Shown in pieces: positions 26,630 through 36,297 of a DNA stretch of 64,000 nucleotides. Under the pieces are notes generated by a model. It was given only the letters and a program-made list of their open reading frames with translations. It made no database searches and was not told the DNA's origin. Position 1 is the first letter of the stretch. Every line of letters begins with the position of its first letter. The stretch lies in NCBI GenBank assembly GCA_963794215.1, contig CAWCCQ010000004.1:124001-188000 (forward strand), written 5' to 3'. This DNA comes from DATKRB01 sp963794215 (lineage in GTDB: Bacteria; Actinomycetota; Acidimicrobiia; Acidimicrobiales; RAAP-2). Position numbers and translations under genes: made by a program.

Positions 26630-28078
26630 GTGCCCGCGGGCAGTGCCAAACGTCCCCTGCGTCTGTTCAACACGCGAACTCGCCAGGTTTCCCATTTCGA
26701 GCCGTCCGAACCTCCTCGGGTAGGGATGTACTCCTGTGGGCCGACGGTTTACGCGGATCAGCACATCGGGAACATGCGGACCTATGTGTTCCCCGACACC
26801 CTCAAGCGTGCCCTTCGCTGGAAGGGCTACCAAGTCCGTCACGTGATCAACATCACCGACGTCGGTCACCTCACCTCGGATGCGGACGAGGGCGAGGACA
26901 AGTTAGAGCTCGCGGCGCAACACCAACGTCGTGATGCCTGGGAGATTGCCGAGCACTACACTCGAGCGTTCCACACCGATCTCGTACGTTTGCGTGTGCT
27001 CGAGCCGGATGTCTGGTGCAAGGCGACCGACCACGTGCCCCAGATGATCCGGTTCGCCAGGTTCCTGGATTCGAACCGCGCGTGCTATCTCCTCCCGTCT
27101 GGGTTGTACTTCGACACCTCCAGGGACGAGCACTACGGCACCCTCGCCCGACTGGATATCGGCGGCCAGCGCCCGGGCGCACGGGTTGACGTCGTCGACG
27201 ACAAGCGAAACCCGAGTGACTTCGCCGTCTGGCGAACGTCCAAGACGAGCGACCACCGCCAGATGGAGTGGGATTCACCATGGGGCCGCGGAGCGCCGGG
27301 ATGGCATCTCGAGTGCTCGGTGATGTCAATGGAGTACCTGGGAAGCCACTTTGACATCTACACGGGGGGCGTCGACCACATCCCGGTACATCACACGAAC
27401 GAGATCGCCCAGAGCGAGGCGTATCTCGCCGATGGCAAGCCCTGGGTCCAGTGGTGGCTGCACGGTGAGTTCATCAATCTCGACGGAGCCAAGATTGCCA
27501 AGTCGAGCGCCGGCGGCATCCTGGTCAGCGATCTCATCGAGCGGGGCTTTCACCCGCTCGTCTACCGCTACCTGATCCTCCAAGCCCACTACCAGAGCCA
27601 GGTGGAGTTCAGCTGGACCGCCATGGAGAGCGCCCGAACGGGGTTCCGTCGCCTGCTCGACCGTTTCGCCTCGGCTCGACGCGCGCCGCAAGCTGGGCTC
27701 GGATTAGCAGCGCAGGCTCACCTCGACGCGTTCGATCGGGGCATCTCCGAGGACCTCAACACGCCGCAGGCCCTCGCGGCAGTCGTCGCCGCCTCACGGG
27801 ACTCGACGGTGCCGCTAGGCGAGCTCGTCACGCTTGCCGTTGTGTTCGATGCGTTGCTCGGTCTTGGTCTGGCTGACCTCGAGCCCGAAGACCTGGATCG
27901 CAAGCGTTTCGAGCTCGAGGTGCCAGAAGATGAGATCGAAGAGCTGGTAGCCGAACGAAACCGGGCACGTGCCGCCAAGGACTTCGTGAGCTCCGACAGA
28001 TTGCGGGACCGGTTGGCCACTCTCGGCGTGATCGTGGAGGATCGCGCCGGAGTCGACTCCACGTGGCGCTGGGCGTGA
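26630..28078 (+). CDS. cysS: Cysteinyl-tRNA synthetase
   Basis: This class I synthetase (about 482 aa) begins RLFNTRTRQVSHFEP. It shows the zinc-site Cys in YSCGPTVYADQHIGN (HIGN as HIGH motif), GWHLECSVMS and HHTNEIAQSEA for the other zinc ligands. The KMSKS loop is degenerate (AKIAKSSA). The DALR anticodon domain ends with RNRARAAKDFVSSDRLRDRLA. Two starts are possible: GTG 26630, close to the usual family N-terminus, or GTG 26567, one base after trpS. Neither has a good ribosome-binding site. Its length and last domain argue against the related mycothiol ligase MshC. Confidence 0.9.
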   Translation: MPAGSAKRPLRLFNTRTRQVSHFEPSEPPRVGMYSCGPTVYADQHIGNMRTYVFPDTLKRALRWKGYQVRHVINITDVGHLTSDADEGEDKLELAAQHQRRDAWEIAEHYTRAFHTDLVRLRVLEPDVWCKATDHVPQMIRFARFLDSNRACYLLPSGLYFDTSRDEHYGTLARLDIGGQRPGARVDVVDDKRNPSDFAVWRTSKTSDHRQMEWDSPWGRGAPGWHLECSVMSMEYLGSHFDIYTGGVDHIPVHHTNEIAQSEAYLADGKPWVQWWLHGEFINLDGAKIAKSSAGGILVSDLIERGFHPLVYRYLILQAHYQSQVEFSWTAMESARTGFRRLLDRFASARRAPQAGLGLAAQAHLDAFDRGISEDLNTPQALAAVVAASRDSTVPLGELVTLAVVFDALLGLGLADLEPEDLDRKRFELEVPEDEIEELVAERNRARAAKDFVSSDRLRDRLATLGVIVEDRAGVDSTWRWA

Positions 28079-28138
28079 CGCACCGGCTGCCGGTAGGGCT
28101 GGGGCGCGCCCTCGAACGAGTTCCGGCGGAGAGTGTTG

Positions 28139-28593
28139 GGCCTGAACCCCGCTACCGGACTCGTCGACAACCAGATGATTGCCAACCGGCGTCGCGGGCT
28201 ACGGGGCCGGTGTCGGCATCTTCGCTCCTGGCCCGCACGCGGCCTCCTACGACAATGTCGTGGCGGGCAACTAGCTACATCCAAACGGCCTTGCCGGTAT
28301 CTCGATCCATAGCCACGCGCCCAACGCGTATGTCAACGGCTACCTGGTCACTAGCAACACCATTGGCACCAACGACGTGGACCTGATGGATGGCTCGGAC
28401 CCGCCGGGACCCATCGCCAACCAGACCACGGGCATCCGTCGGCCGTCACCCCCGCACACCATCGTGGTGGCGAACAACACGATCTAGGGCAACACCTTGG
28501 GCATCTGGCTGACGCCGGGCACGATCAACGCAGTGGGTCTGGGCTCCAACCCCATCATCGGGGCGAGTACACCGATCTTCAACGCTCCGTGAT
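28139..28593 (+). pseudogene. Beta-helix (NosD-like) protein remnant
   Basis: A frame with Asn/Gly-rich repeats (GAGVGIFAPGPHAASYDNVVAGN, then NAYVNGYLVTSNTIGTND, HTIVVANNTI and GNTLGIWLTPGTINAV) has the look of a right-handed parallel beta-helix protein. Two in-frame TAG codons, after VVAGN and after VVANNTI, and an upstream frameshift near 28185 break it. No intact start is seen. It is a fragment of a secreted carbohydrate- or surface-type protein. Confidence 0.7.
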
Positions 28594-28707
28594 CAACTTG
28601 ACCGGGGCGCCGAGCGGGTTCCGACGGCTGGTCGGGATTCCGCCCGCGGAGCATCCACGCCGTCACTTTCGGCCTCGAATGGACGTCGTGGCACATAGCA
28701 TCACGCG

Positions 28708-30276
28708 GTGGAGCGACGGACATTCCTGCGCTACGCGGGCGCGGGCATTGGCGCGCTCGCCCTTGGGGCATGCGACAAGACGTCAAGTGGCAGCGCGGCG
28801 GGAAGAACCTCCAACACGAAGGCCCCGAAGGGCGCAGCGGCCACTGCCGCTGACTGGTCGGCGCTCAGTCGACGGCTGTCGGGTACGCTCACGCGACCGG
28901 GCGATCCCGGCTATCGCACCGCGGCGCAACTGTCCGACCCGACCTATGACGCGATCTCGCCCCTCGGGATCGCGTACTGCGGTTCGTCGGCAGATGTCGT
29001 GTCGTGTGTAGAGTTCGTCCGGGACCATCGCGTGCCCTTCTCGGCTCGCGCAGGTGGGCACAGCTACGGCGGCTACTCGACCTCGACCGGCTTGGTGATC
29101 GACGTGACCCGGCTGGCCGGTGTCGAACCCCAGCCGACTTCGACGGCGCTGGTCGGTGCGGGAGCTCGTCTCGTCGACGTCTATTCGACGTTGGGCGCGA
29201 GAAACTTGGCACTTCCGGGTGGTTCATGCCCCACGGTCGGGATCAGCGGATTGGCTTTAGGGGGAGGAGTTGGCGTCCTTGGGCGCAAGTTCGGTCTGAC
29301 ATGCGACAACCTGCTCGAGGCCGAGGTGGTCCTGGCATCGGGCGACCAGGTCAGGGCCTCTGCGGAGCAACATCCGGACCTGTACTGGGCATTGCGGGGT
29401 GGAGGCGGTGGGAACTTCGGGATCGTGACCTCGTTCACCTTTCAGTGTCACCCAGTCGGCGAGCTCGGCATTTTCACGTTGGTGTGGCCCTGGTCAGCTG
29501 TGACTCGGGTGATCCCGGCGTGGCTCGAATGGGCGCCCAACGCTCCAGATGAGCTGTGGTCCAATTGTCAGCTGCTCAACGATCAGACCACGCCGCAAGG
29601 CGTCGGGCCCGCGGCCAGGGTGACCGGTGTTTACGTAGGAGACCTGAGCGCCCTCGAGTCCCTTCTCGCAGCGTTCGAGGGGGCGGTCGGCGAGTTGCCG
29701 TTCACCCGGTACACGGGCGTCGCGGCCTATCCCCACGCGATGATGGTCGAAGCGGGCTGTGATGCCGACTCAGTGGCCCAGTGCCATCTTCCTTCCGAGG
29801 ACCCTGCAGGCGTCCTGACCCGTCAGCCATGGGCGGCCAAGTCCGACTACGTGGGCAAGGCTCTCCCGCAAGCAGGTGTGGAGGCGCTCGTGGCGGCCGT
29901 CGAACAACGCCATATCTCGCCAGTCCTGTCTGGTGGGGGAATCGTCTTGGACGCGTCGGGAGGCGCGATCAACGCGCTGGCTGCGGAGGCTACGGCGTTC
30001 GTCCATCGCAGCGCGCTGGCGTCTGTCCAGTACAGCGCCAACTGGCCGATCGGCGCTCCGACGAGCACCGTTGCCGCCAATCACCGCTGGCTTTCGACGG
30101 CGTGGCAATCGATGCGGCCGTTCGTCACCGGCGAGGCCTACCAGAACTACATCGACCCGACGCTCGTCGGCTGGCGGCGCGCTTACTACGGCCAGAACCT
30201 CCCGAGGCTTGAGCAGGTCAAACGGGCGTACGACCCCGAGAACCTGTTCCACTTCAGCCAGTCCATTCCCCACTAG
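28708..30276 (+). CDS. Exported FAD-linked oxidase, berberine-bridge (BBE) type
   Basis: This 522-aa flavoprotein starts with a Tat-type signal (ERRTFLRYAGAGIGALALGACD) that ends in a lipobox-like LGAC, so it is probably exported folded and lipid-anchored. The FAD domain has SARAGGHSYGGYS, whose His is the usual covalent flavin link, and GGSCPTVGISGLALGGGVG, whose Cys matches the second link of bicovalent members. GGGGGNFGIVTSFTF follows. The C-terminal BBE motif region is YQNYIDPTLVGWRRAYYGQN with RAYDPENLFHFSQSIP. It likely oxidises sugars or alcohols with O2. GTG 28708 is the start. Confidence 0.9.
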   Translation: MERRTFLRYAGAGIGALALGACDKTSSGSAAGRTSNTKAPKGAAATAADWSALSRRLSGTLTRPGDPGYRTAAQLSDPTYDAISPLGIAYCGSSADVVSCVEFVRDHRVPFSARAGGHSYGGYSTSTGLVIDVTRLAGVEPQPTSTALVGAGARLVDVYSTLGARNLALPGGSCPTVGISGLALGGGVGVLGRKFGLTCDNLLEAEVVLASGDQVRASAEQHPDLYWALRGGGGGNFGIVTSFTFQCHPVGELGIFTLVWPWSAVTRVIPAWLEWAPNAPDELWSNCQLLNDQTTPQGVGPAARVTGVYVGDLSALESLLAAFEGAVGELPFTRYTGVAAYPHAMMVEAGCDADSVAQCHLPSEDPAGVLTRQPWAAKSDYVGKALPQAGVEALVAAVEQRHISPVLSGGGIVLDASGGAINALAAEATAFVHRSALASVQYSANWPIGAPTSTVAANHRWLSTAWQSMRPFVTGEAYQNYIDPTLVGWRRAYYGQNLPRLEQVKRAYDPENLFHFSQSIPH

Positions 30277-30283
30277 TGCCGCA

Positions 30284-31421
30284 TCAGGCAACGTTTGCGC
30301 GCTTTACCAGCTCACGCAATGTCTTGTCCTGAGCGTTGCGGTTGCGCCACGCGATGTAGCGACGGATCATCGAGTTCTGTTCTTCGTGTGAGCGGTGATC
30401 GGTGCCGTCGAGGGTGAAATAGGCCAGCGCCTGGAACTGGGCCTCGATCCGGTTCAGCCAGCTGGCGTTGGTGGGTACGTAGGCCAGCTCGACGTTGTTG
30501 GCCTGGGCCCACTCACCGACTCGGGTGTCCCTTTTCGTTGAGAGGTGCGGGCTGAAGTTGTCCATGACGATGGCGATGCGCACGTTCGGTGGGTAGAGGG
30601 TCCGCAGGTAGCGGCAGAACTCGAGGAAGGTGGTCCGGTCCTTCTTCATCTTGATGTGACCGTAGATCTTGTCCTTGCCTAGGTCATACGCGGCCATGAG
30701 GTGACGCACTCCCTTGGTGCGGGTGTAAGTGGCCCGACGCCGCCGGCGTCGTGGGCTCGTCGTAGTGGCGTCGCCCGTGACGATCATCGGCGCCCAGTGC
30801 TTGCCGGGTCGGGGCAAAAGGTTGAGTGGTCCGAACTCGTCCATACAGATCACGACGGTGGGGTCGCCCTTCTTGGCCTTGTTGCTTGCCATCGGCGATG
30901 TCGTAGAGCTCGAGCACCCGGTTCTTCTTGGCCTCGAAATCACGATCGTTCGATTGTTTCCAGGTCTTGATCACTTGAAAGGAGACACCCTCCTCACGGA
31001 GGAGCACACGTAGACCCTCGTGGCTGATGTCGTCGACCACCCCCTCGGCGACGAGGAACTCGGCCAACTTGGTCAGGCTCCAGGTGGAAAAGGGCAGGTC
31101 GTGGTCGACCGGACGGGACAGGGCGATCTTCTTGATCTCCCGTCGTTCAGGCAGGCTGAATTTCGGTGGTCGCCCGCCCGAGTACTTGGGGGCCAAGGAG
31201 TCGAAGCCGTCGTCGTTGAAGTTGTGCAGGACCTCTCGGACCCGATCAGGCGAGGTGAAGGCCACCTTGGCGATCTGGGCCACGTCCATGCCCTGGGCCG
31301 AGAGCAGGACCATTTGGGCCCGACGCCACCTCACCACCGAGCCCGACGAGCGCCGCACGATCTGAAGCAAGCGTCTGCCCTCGTCGTTGGTGATCTCCCG
31401 AACGCGTATCCCTTCGCGCAC
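30284..31421 (-). mobile_element. IS630-family transposase, frameshifted
   Basis: A DDE transposase of IS630 type is spread over two frames. The first, from GTG 31421 (GAGGAGG upstream), has the helix-turn-helix region DVAQIAKVAFTSPDRVREVLHNF and GGRPPKFSLPERREIKKIAL, and runs to LYDIADG. The second resumes with NKAKKGDPTVVICMDEFGPLN and carries IVMDNFSPHLS, TNASWLNRIEAQFQAL and the end RELVKRANVA. The shift at about 30885-30893 coincides with a doubled GCAA; removing one copy restores DGNKAKKGD in a single frame. The element is therefore probably inactive. It lies 7 bases after the flavin oxidase gene. I could not identify convincing terminal inverted repeats. Confidence 0.88.
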
Positions 31422-31718
31422 CTGACCTCCTCTTTCGCAGGAGGCCAATTCTGCGCGACCCAGGAGTCAATATGGTGGACGCGACCGCCCAAGGTTGCCG
31501 GTCACGGCACTAGCTCCCGTCGAATCCGCTTGGTTCCCCTCGTGCGTCCGCGGGGGACGACCCTGACCACGATCGAAGCCACTATCGGCGAGAGGGCTGA
31601 GCCGAGTATTGGCCTCGGTGTCTCCTTCCCTCACGTCTACCAGCAAAATCGTGCAGACGGAGGATGTGCGCCCGCACCTGACAATCGCACAATGGACAAC
31701 ACCTTGGGGGTGTGAAAC

Positions 31719-31952
31719 ATGGTGCGACACTACGCCATCCTTTCGGACGGAAGCATCTCCCTTCTCGACAAGAAGGCCGCCGTGCACTTGCCCGGACGAT
31801 GCGCTCTTTGTGACGACGCATGGAAGCTGCACGCAGTCGGGGCACTCACCGAACGTGGTCCGACACCCGTTGTGCGGTGGGCTCGTGGCACCGACGTGAC
31901 TCGCGTCGGGCCAGTGCCGTCGGCAAGAGGGACCGCGAGGCGCGGCACCTGA
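31719..31952 (+). CDS. Small hypothetical protein (77 aa)
   Basis: The frame starts MVRHYAILSDGSISLLDKKAAVHLPGRCALCDDAW and continues with a basic tail. It has one CxxC pair and no recognised domain. It lies in a decayed stretch between transposon and recombinase remnants, so it may be a chance or relic frame; the first 50 residues look more protein-like than the tail. No strong ribosome-binding site is present. Confidence 0.35.
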   Translation: MVRHYAILSDGSISLLDKKAAVHLPGRCALCDDAWKLHAVGALTERGPTPVVRWARGTDVTRVGPVPSARGTARRGT

Positions 31953-32237
31953 GGCGGGCGTAGCCGACCGGCTCAGTCCGACCGGGGGCCACAGGTAGCG
32001 CAGATTCCCGACGCGCTCACGAGCCAACACGGCATCAGTCCTCGTGCCTAGGCGACCTTGCGTTTGCCGACGGGGGTGCCTGCGAGCCATCGTAGTCAGC
32101 GACGCCCACCGAGACCGGATGCACTGGATCGTGCTCCACGCCGCCCAGGTCTATGAGAACCGATTGCCCACTGACAGCGCTCGCTGACTTCGTCGCCCCC
32201 GACAAGCTGGTCGAAAGACTGGTGGCAGGGCGACAGG

Positions 32238-32456
32238 TTACGCTATTGCCCTGTATCGGCGAAGAGCGATACCTGACCAGATGAACTCCACGACGCCGAA
32301 GGGCCAGGCGCCCGAGAGGAACCCATAGGCACTCGACAGCAGGCATCCGAGTGCGAAGAGCAGTACGAACACCCTTCCTCGGCGCTCCAAGGCGTACATT
32401 GCCATCATGAACGTGACGGCGCAGACGCCGTAGACGGTGACAGCCCAAGACGGCAT
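32238..32456 (-). CDS. Small two-helix membrane protein
   Basis: From ATG 32456 the 72-aa product has two hydrophobic helices (TVYGVCAVTFMMAMYAL and VFVLLFALGCLLSSAYGFL) joined by a short basic loop (ERRGR), then WPFGVVEFIWSGIALRRY. The ending WPFGVVE-x-IW-x-x-ALRR recurs in small conserved bacterial membrane proteins of unknown function, as far as I recall. It is isolated among degenerate DNA. Confidence 0.65.
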   Translation of the reverse strand: MPSWAVTVYGVCAVTFMMAMYALERRGRVFVLLFALGCLLSSAYGFLSGAWPFGVVEFIWSGIALRRYRAIA

Positions 32457-33325
32457 ACCGAGAGTCAAGCAGGCTGTTGGCCCAGGCGTCGAGCAGCGCG
32501 GCTCGGAGCTGGGTCCCGCAGTGGATTCACCGGGCACCCGAGTCGGCCACATTCGTCGCACCCTGCGACCCCCACGTCGTCATCGCCAGCGTTCAGGCGC
32601 CCGACGGGGAAGGTACGTTGCCGCGACGAACCCGATGCCTTACCGAGATGCCACTCGCGAGGTCAAGCGGTGGCAGGGTCGGCTCGGCAAGGAGCGAGCG
32701 GTGCTCTGTCGCGAGGCCACGTCGCCGAAGCGAGAGGGTGGGGTGTGGCACGACGCACGCGAGCTGGTCGCGTGACCCCAAACGGGGCGGTGCGGGTGGG
32801 TGCGGAGTAGCTGGTGGCGTGGCATGACCGTGAGCCCGGGCCTTGGTATACCTGCGACGAGGGCGAGCTGTTCGCTTAGCAGGCAGCGGCTCTGGTCGAC
32901 GCGCTCATTGCCCGGGGCGCAACGTTCGAGCCCTGCGACGGGCCAGGACCCAAGCGGCCCCGAATTGGGCAGTCGAGATGTCGGGTCGTTCGTCTATCAG
33001 ACCTCGAAGGTTTCGGGAAGCCCAGAGGTAGTCGCCGCGGACGTGCCCGTCGCCTCGGACGTGCCCGTCGCCTCGGACGTGCCCGTCAGGTAGCGCCCGA
33101 GCTTCTTCGTGAACCACTCGTGTCTCGGTGTCGGGAGAATCGACCGCACATGAGGCCAGGATGGCATCGGGGCGGCAGTGTAGCTCTTCTCGCCTGCTAA
33201 GGACTTCCGCCTCTACCGGCTGGCGACTACTCGGCAGACACTCAACATCATCGACTCGCGGAAGAAGGCCAATCGGTTTCTGAGCAGGTCTCGCCGACCA
33301 GACAGGGGCGCCCGATGCGACCTCC
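32457..33325. other. Degenerate region with a pseudogene fragment
   Basis: No intact gene is seen. Near 32820-32945 the plus strand can be read as WHDREPGPWYTCDEGELFA, then TAG, then QAAALVDALIARGATFEPCDG, which looks like a broken small gene. A short tandem repeat follows at 33043. The rest has no recognisable coding character. Confidence 0.45.
33043..33090. repeat. 18-bp tandem repeat, about 2.7 copies
   Basis: The unit GTGCCCGTCGCCTCGGAC occurs at 33043-33060 and 33061-33078, and a partial third copy runs to about 33088. The unit is a multiple of three bases, but neither strand shows a convincing gene around it. Confidence 0.8.
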
Positions 33326-33337
33326 TTGCTGGCTCGG

Positions 33338-34015
33338 ATGGTCGGCGGAGCCGTGTGGGTACCCCCGGTTCCAGCAAGCGACCCAGTTCCAATCGTGACC
33401 GACGCATGGGAAGATTCTTCGGTACCCGAGGGTGGTCACCGCCCGAGATGTCGTTTGCGCGAGGCTGAATTCCGCGCCCTCTTCTACCACCTGACCGCCG
33501 TGGCCGCCGTGATCGGGACTCCCAAAGGCCGAGTTCTGGCCGCCAATGCCGCGGCCTGTCGGCTCTTTGGGATGAGCGAGCGCGAGTTGTGCGCGCTGAG
33601 GCATCCTGCCATGGAGATACGTCGCGGCGACGGCGCCACTGTCGAAGTCGAGCTCGATTTCCGCATCTCTCTCAACGAGAAGGGCGTGGAACGCAGCGTG
33701 GTTCTCCTGTACGAGGGGGCCGGGGATGTCGAGGTCGCAATTCCGCTCGCGTATGATCTCGCGGGGCACCTGAAGTTGATGCAGGCTGAACTGCGAGTCC
33801 GGCGGCTCGAATCCGAGCGCGTGCGCTCGGGATTCTGCGACCGCCGAGGGGTGGCAGCCCCCTATTGCGAAACGGCGGGGCGCCACACACGAACATCGGA
33901 AATGGAGATTCCCTCGACCCTCGGTCGTAGTGACCGAAGCCCGGGTATGAGCAAACGATCCTGTCCGATTGTCGTAAGTGGAGCGGAACGGCCGACCACC
34001 TCGACCCACTCCTGA
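33338..34015 (+). CDS. PAS-domain protein, probably truncated or decayed
   Basis: The middle of this frame, EFRALFYHLTAVAAVIGTPKGRVLAANAAACRLFGMSERELCAL, is a PAS-domain N-terminal half. The following EIRRGDGATVEVELDFRISLNEKGVERSVVLLYEG resembles the last PAS strands, but the central part between them seems to be missing. No output domain follows; the C-terminus after about residue 155 has no clear structure and is Arg/Ser-rich. It lies amid recombinase and transposon remains. It is best seen as a relic of a sensor protein, although the frame is open. The start is arbitrary among several codons. Confidence 0.45.
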   Translation: MVGGAVWVPPVPASDPVPIVTDAWEDSSVPEGGHRPRCRLREAEFRALFYHLTAVAAVIGTPKGRVLAANAAACRLFGMSERELCALRHPAMEIRRGDGATVEVELDFRISLNEKGVERSVVLLYEGAGDVEVAIPLAYDLAGHLKLMQAELRVRRLESERVRSGFCDRRGVAAPYCETAGRHTRTSEMEIPSTLGRSDRSPGMSKRSCPIVVSGAERPTTSTHS

Positions 34016-34435
34016 TCGCCCGGCGAAGCCCCGCCCACGCGGTCGGTGGCCGCGGGCTTCGTGCGGGCGTTAGACGCCACGACGTGGCGTCCTCGACGCG
34101 CATGGTGCCAACAAGGCCCAATACCTTGAAGACCTTGCGGACCCTGGCCGCAGGATTGTGAACCACAGATGTCCCTCCATGCGCGCGAGCCCGTCCGGCT
34201 CCCCTGAGGAGCGCACTGATGCGGAGAGGAGTCGATGAACTCGACTGTCGTGGGGTCGACCACTACACGGCACCCGGTCTGGCCGTGCCCCGCTACTTGG
34301 ACTGGTACAGAAGGAAGGACGGCCCGACATGGCGCACCTCGACCAATCCTTCAAGGTGTCGAGCGCACGAGTCGACCGTACTTCGTCAGGTCCGCCGTGA
34401 TGCAGACGCCCCCCACCAGCGTCGATCTGTCTGGC
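34016..34435. other. Region without a recognised gene
   Basis: About 420 bases. An ATG at 34235 is preceded by AGAGGAG, but the frame that follows has no protein-like character and runs antisense through the small gene at 34436. Nothing else is supported. Confidence 0.4.
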
Positions 34436-34618
34436 CTAGGAAGCCTGTCGAGCAGTCCCCAGCTCCAGCAGCAATGTGAGCACGCCGAGCGAGCCGCGCA
34501 CGATAGCGAGGGAAGCCACCACGCGCCGCCGCTCATCCTTCGGAGCCCGCCACGCAGCGACACCCTCAGCGATGGTAGCGAGAGCCAGCAGCACCCGAAG
34601 ATTCCGTCCGATTTGCAT
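34436..34618 (-). CDS. Small basic/hydrophobic protein (60 aa)
   Basis: From ATG 34618 the product reads MQIGRNLRVLLALATIAEG, then VAAWRAPKDERRRVVASLAIVRGSLGVLTLLLELG. There are two short amphipathic or hydrophobic segments around a charged middle. A strong Shine-Dalgarno, GAGGAGG, lies about nine bases upstream, which favours a real translated gene despite the decayed neighbourhood. The function is unknown. Confidence 0.55.
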   Translation of the reverse strand: MQIGRNLRVLLALATIAEGVAAWRAPKDERRRVVASLAIVRGSLGVLTLLLELGTARQAS

Positions 34619-35047
34619 CGTGATTACCTCCTCGTGACAGGTAAGCACGGACGGCTCTAGGCAATCAAGCGAGCCGTATCACTTGCAAGACTGATTCATC
34701 GCTGAAGCGCCGACGTGAAGTGCCCCTAGGTTTTCTCACACCCGATCGCCTGGGAGGGGAGGTTCTCTATTGGATCGGGGCGTGCGGAGGCATGCAGGGG
34801 CGTGCATCTCGTCCCCGCGACCTGTCATCACCGATAGGGATGAGAATGGCCAAAAGTGAAAACGGGACCATCAGCCAACAAAGTGCGGCTCCCGAGTCGC
34901 TCACCGCGCCGCAGCCCGAGGGTGAAGAACCCACGAGCACCCAAAGGAGCACGCGGCGGTGCGGTGACCATTGTCCAGGCGCTGGCCCTCCGGTTCAACG
35001 GCATCTTCTTGACGCTCACCAGCGCTTAGGCGCATACATCATGGGAC
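34619..35047. other. Region without a recognised gene
   Basis: About 430 bases between the small gene and the recombinase remnant. On the plus strand the frame is open but low in protein character; on the minus strand only short hydrophobic pieces are seen. No RNA gene or repeat is recognised. Confidence 0.35.
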
Positions 35048-35322
35048 GCGTTGGTTCTCACCGAGATGAGGTCGGACCCGTAGGCGCTGAAGGCGGCGAG
35101 CACGTTGAGCATGAGCTCTCCCGCGGGGATGTCCATGTCGTGGTCGAACACGATGAGCGCCCCAGCCGTTGCGATGCGCGGTCAGCCTGCTGCCAAGTCG
35201 ATGGCCGAGCAGCTGAGCCGGTCGAGCTTGCTGACGACGAGCACATCGGCGCCGCCTCGGTCGAGCAGGTCCAGCGCTTCGGCGAGCGCCGGGAGTCCTT
35301 TGATGCCGCGACCAGAAGCACC
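35048..35322 (-). pseudogene. Serine recombinase (resolvase) remnant
   Basis: The minus strand reads ASGRGIKGLPALAEALDLL, then GGADVLVVSKLDRLSCSAIDLAAG, a TGA, and PRIATAGALIVFDHDMDIP with GELMLNVLAAFSAYGSDLI. This is the resolvase catalytic domain (KLDRLSRS and GELMLNVLAAFAQYERDLI in intact members). The N-terminus with the catalytic Ser and the C-terminus are missing, and the TGA breaks the rest, so it is dead. Confidence 0.75.
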
Positions 35323-35404
35323 CGACGTGTGGCGCGCCAATGGCTCCAAAACGGCCAGATCGGTCCTACCAAGAGTCCGAAATCTCGGACGGTGCCCAGC
35401 GGTC

Positions 35405-35665
35405 AGATCGTGCTCGACGAACTGGCCGTCACCTCGCCAAGTACCCCTCAGAGGACTAGTTGTTCAAGGACGTGGCTAGAGTCACTTCTGTGGCAGCGCC
35501 CTGATCGCCAGAAGAGCGTCGGTCCGCCAGGCCCAGGCCATCCTGGGCCACGCGAACGCTGTGATCGCTCTGAAGACCTAGAGCCACCTCTGGCCCGGCG
35601 AGGAGGACAGAGCGCGCCAGGTCATGGATGCCAGACCGGAAGTACACGGACACTCGACGGACAAG
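35405..35665 (+). pseudogene. Tyrosine integrase C-terminal remnant
   Basis: Pieces of a phage-type integrase are seen in two frames: IVLDELA, then LAKYPSED, a TAG and LFKDV, followed by ASVRQAQAILGHANAVIALKT, TAG, and SHLWPGEEDRARQVMD. In intact relatives the segment is QAxLGHAS...TLxTYSHLWP with the nucleophile Tyr. Here the Tyr codon itself is TAG. It is a remnant of an integrated element. Confidence 0.75.
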
Positions 35666-35802
35666 ATGGTGGCTCCCAGGACATTTCTCCAGCTCAGAAG
35701 GAACGAAAAGATTACCGCAACCTAGACGAGCATTCGGATGGTCAACACGACGACGCCGTAGGCAGTCAGCTCGATCGAACCTTTGGTCGCCGTGGGCGAT
35801 CC

Positions 35803-36297
35803 TTACGCTACGGGTGCCAACGCGTCGCCCGGTACCCACTGGCGGTCGCAGTCCGGACACCAAAAGTGCAAGTGATTGTCGCGGAACCCGTTGGGGCACC
35901 ATCGGCCCACGTGGAACTCGCACCGCAGATCCCGTCCCCCGCACGCTGGGCACCGTCGGCTCTGCGCGATGGCATCGGCGTTCGACGAGGCCTGGGTGTC
36001 ACCACTCGTCGTATGGTTGTGGAGCTCCATACCGAGCCTGGCGTGGGTTACCTGCTCGAAGGATTCGAGGAGCAGTTGCGCGGCGCCGCCGGGGTCCTTC
36101 AGCATGCCTTGGATCACGTCGTCGCCCTGCGCCGTTGCGAAGGCGCTGAACCCTCCGCTCCGCTGGCTTGCTGCGTCCCATACCTCGGCGTCGACCGTCA
36201 GGCGCCCGCCGACCAGTTGGGCTGAGACGGTCCGGTTCCTCAGTCGTCCGACGATCGTGAAGAACGGCGACGCCTCAGAGTGCTGCGTTGATGTCAT
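35803..36297 (-). CDS. Zinc-ribbon protein of unknown function
   Basis: This 164-aa protein starts at ATG 36297, with GGAGAG upstream. The N-terminal 100 residues form a probable beta-rich then helical domain (FFTIVGRLRNRTVSAQLVGGRLTVDAEVWD, then VIQGMLKDPGGAAQLLLESFEQV). A C-terminal zinc ribbon reads CPACGGRDLRCEFHVGRWCPNG and then FWCPDCDRQWVPG, giving four to five Cys ligands. The gene has no operon partner and sits between an integrase remnant and an ISAzo13 transposase. It is intact, unlike its neighbours. It could be a small cargo gene of a mobile element, but that is inference. Confidence 0.65.
   Translation of the reverse strand: MTSTQHSEASPFFTIVGRLRNRTVSAQLVGGRLTVDAEVWDAASQRSGGFSAFATAQGDDVIQGMLKDPGGAAQLLLESFEQVTHARLGMELHNHTTSGDTQASSNADAIAQSRRCPACGGRDLRCEFHVGRWCPNGFRDNHLHFWCPDCDRQWVPGDALAPVA

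Noticed and set aside
28139..28593. Stop-codon readthrough in the beta-helix protein
   Set aside because: There are two TAG codons plus a frameshift and no intact start, so simple decay explains it.
30284..31480. Programmed ribosomal frameshift in the IS630 transposase
   Set aside because: There is no A-rich slippery run at the junction. A doubled GCAA accounts for the shift, so inactivation is simpler.
30277..31480. Terminal inverted repeats of the IS630 element
   Set aside because: The left flank (about 30277-30300) and right flank (about 31440-31470) share only scattered matches, so I cannot define the ends.
33043..33090. CRISPR-like repeats
   Set aside because: The 18-bp units are directly adjacent with no spacers. 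No CRISPR array or cas gene is seen in the window.
35048..35322. TGA inside the resolvase remnant as a second selenocysteine site
   Set aside because: The TGA does not fall on a catalytic Cys position, both ends of the gene are missing, and no suitable hairpin follows.
34720..36225. 501-codon open frame on the plus strand
   Set aside because: It runs across the serine recombinase and integrase remnants and antisense to the zinc-ribbon gene, and has no domain character.
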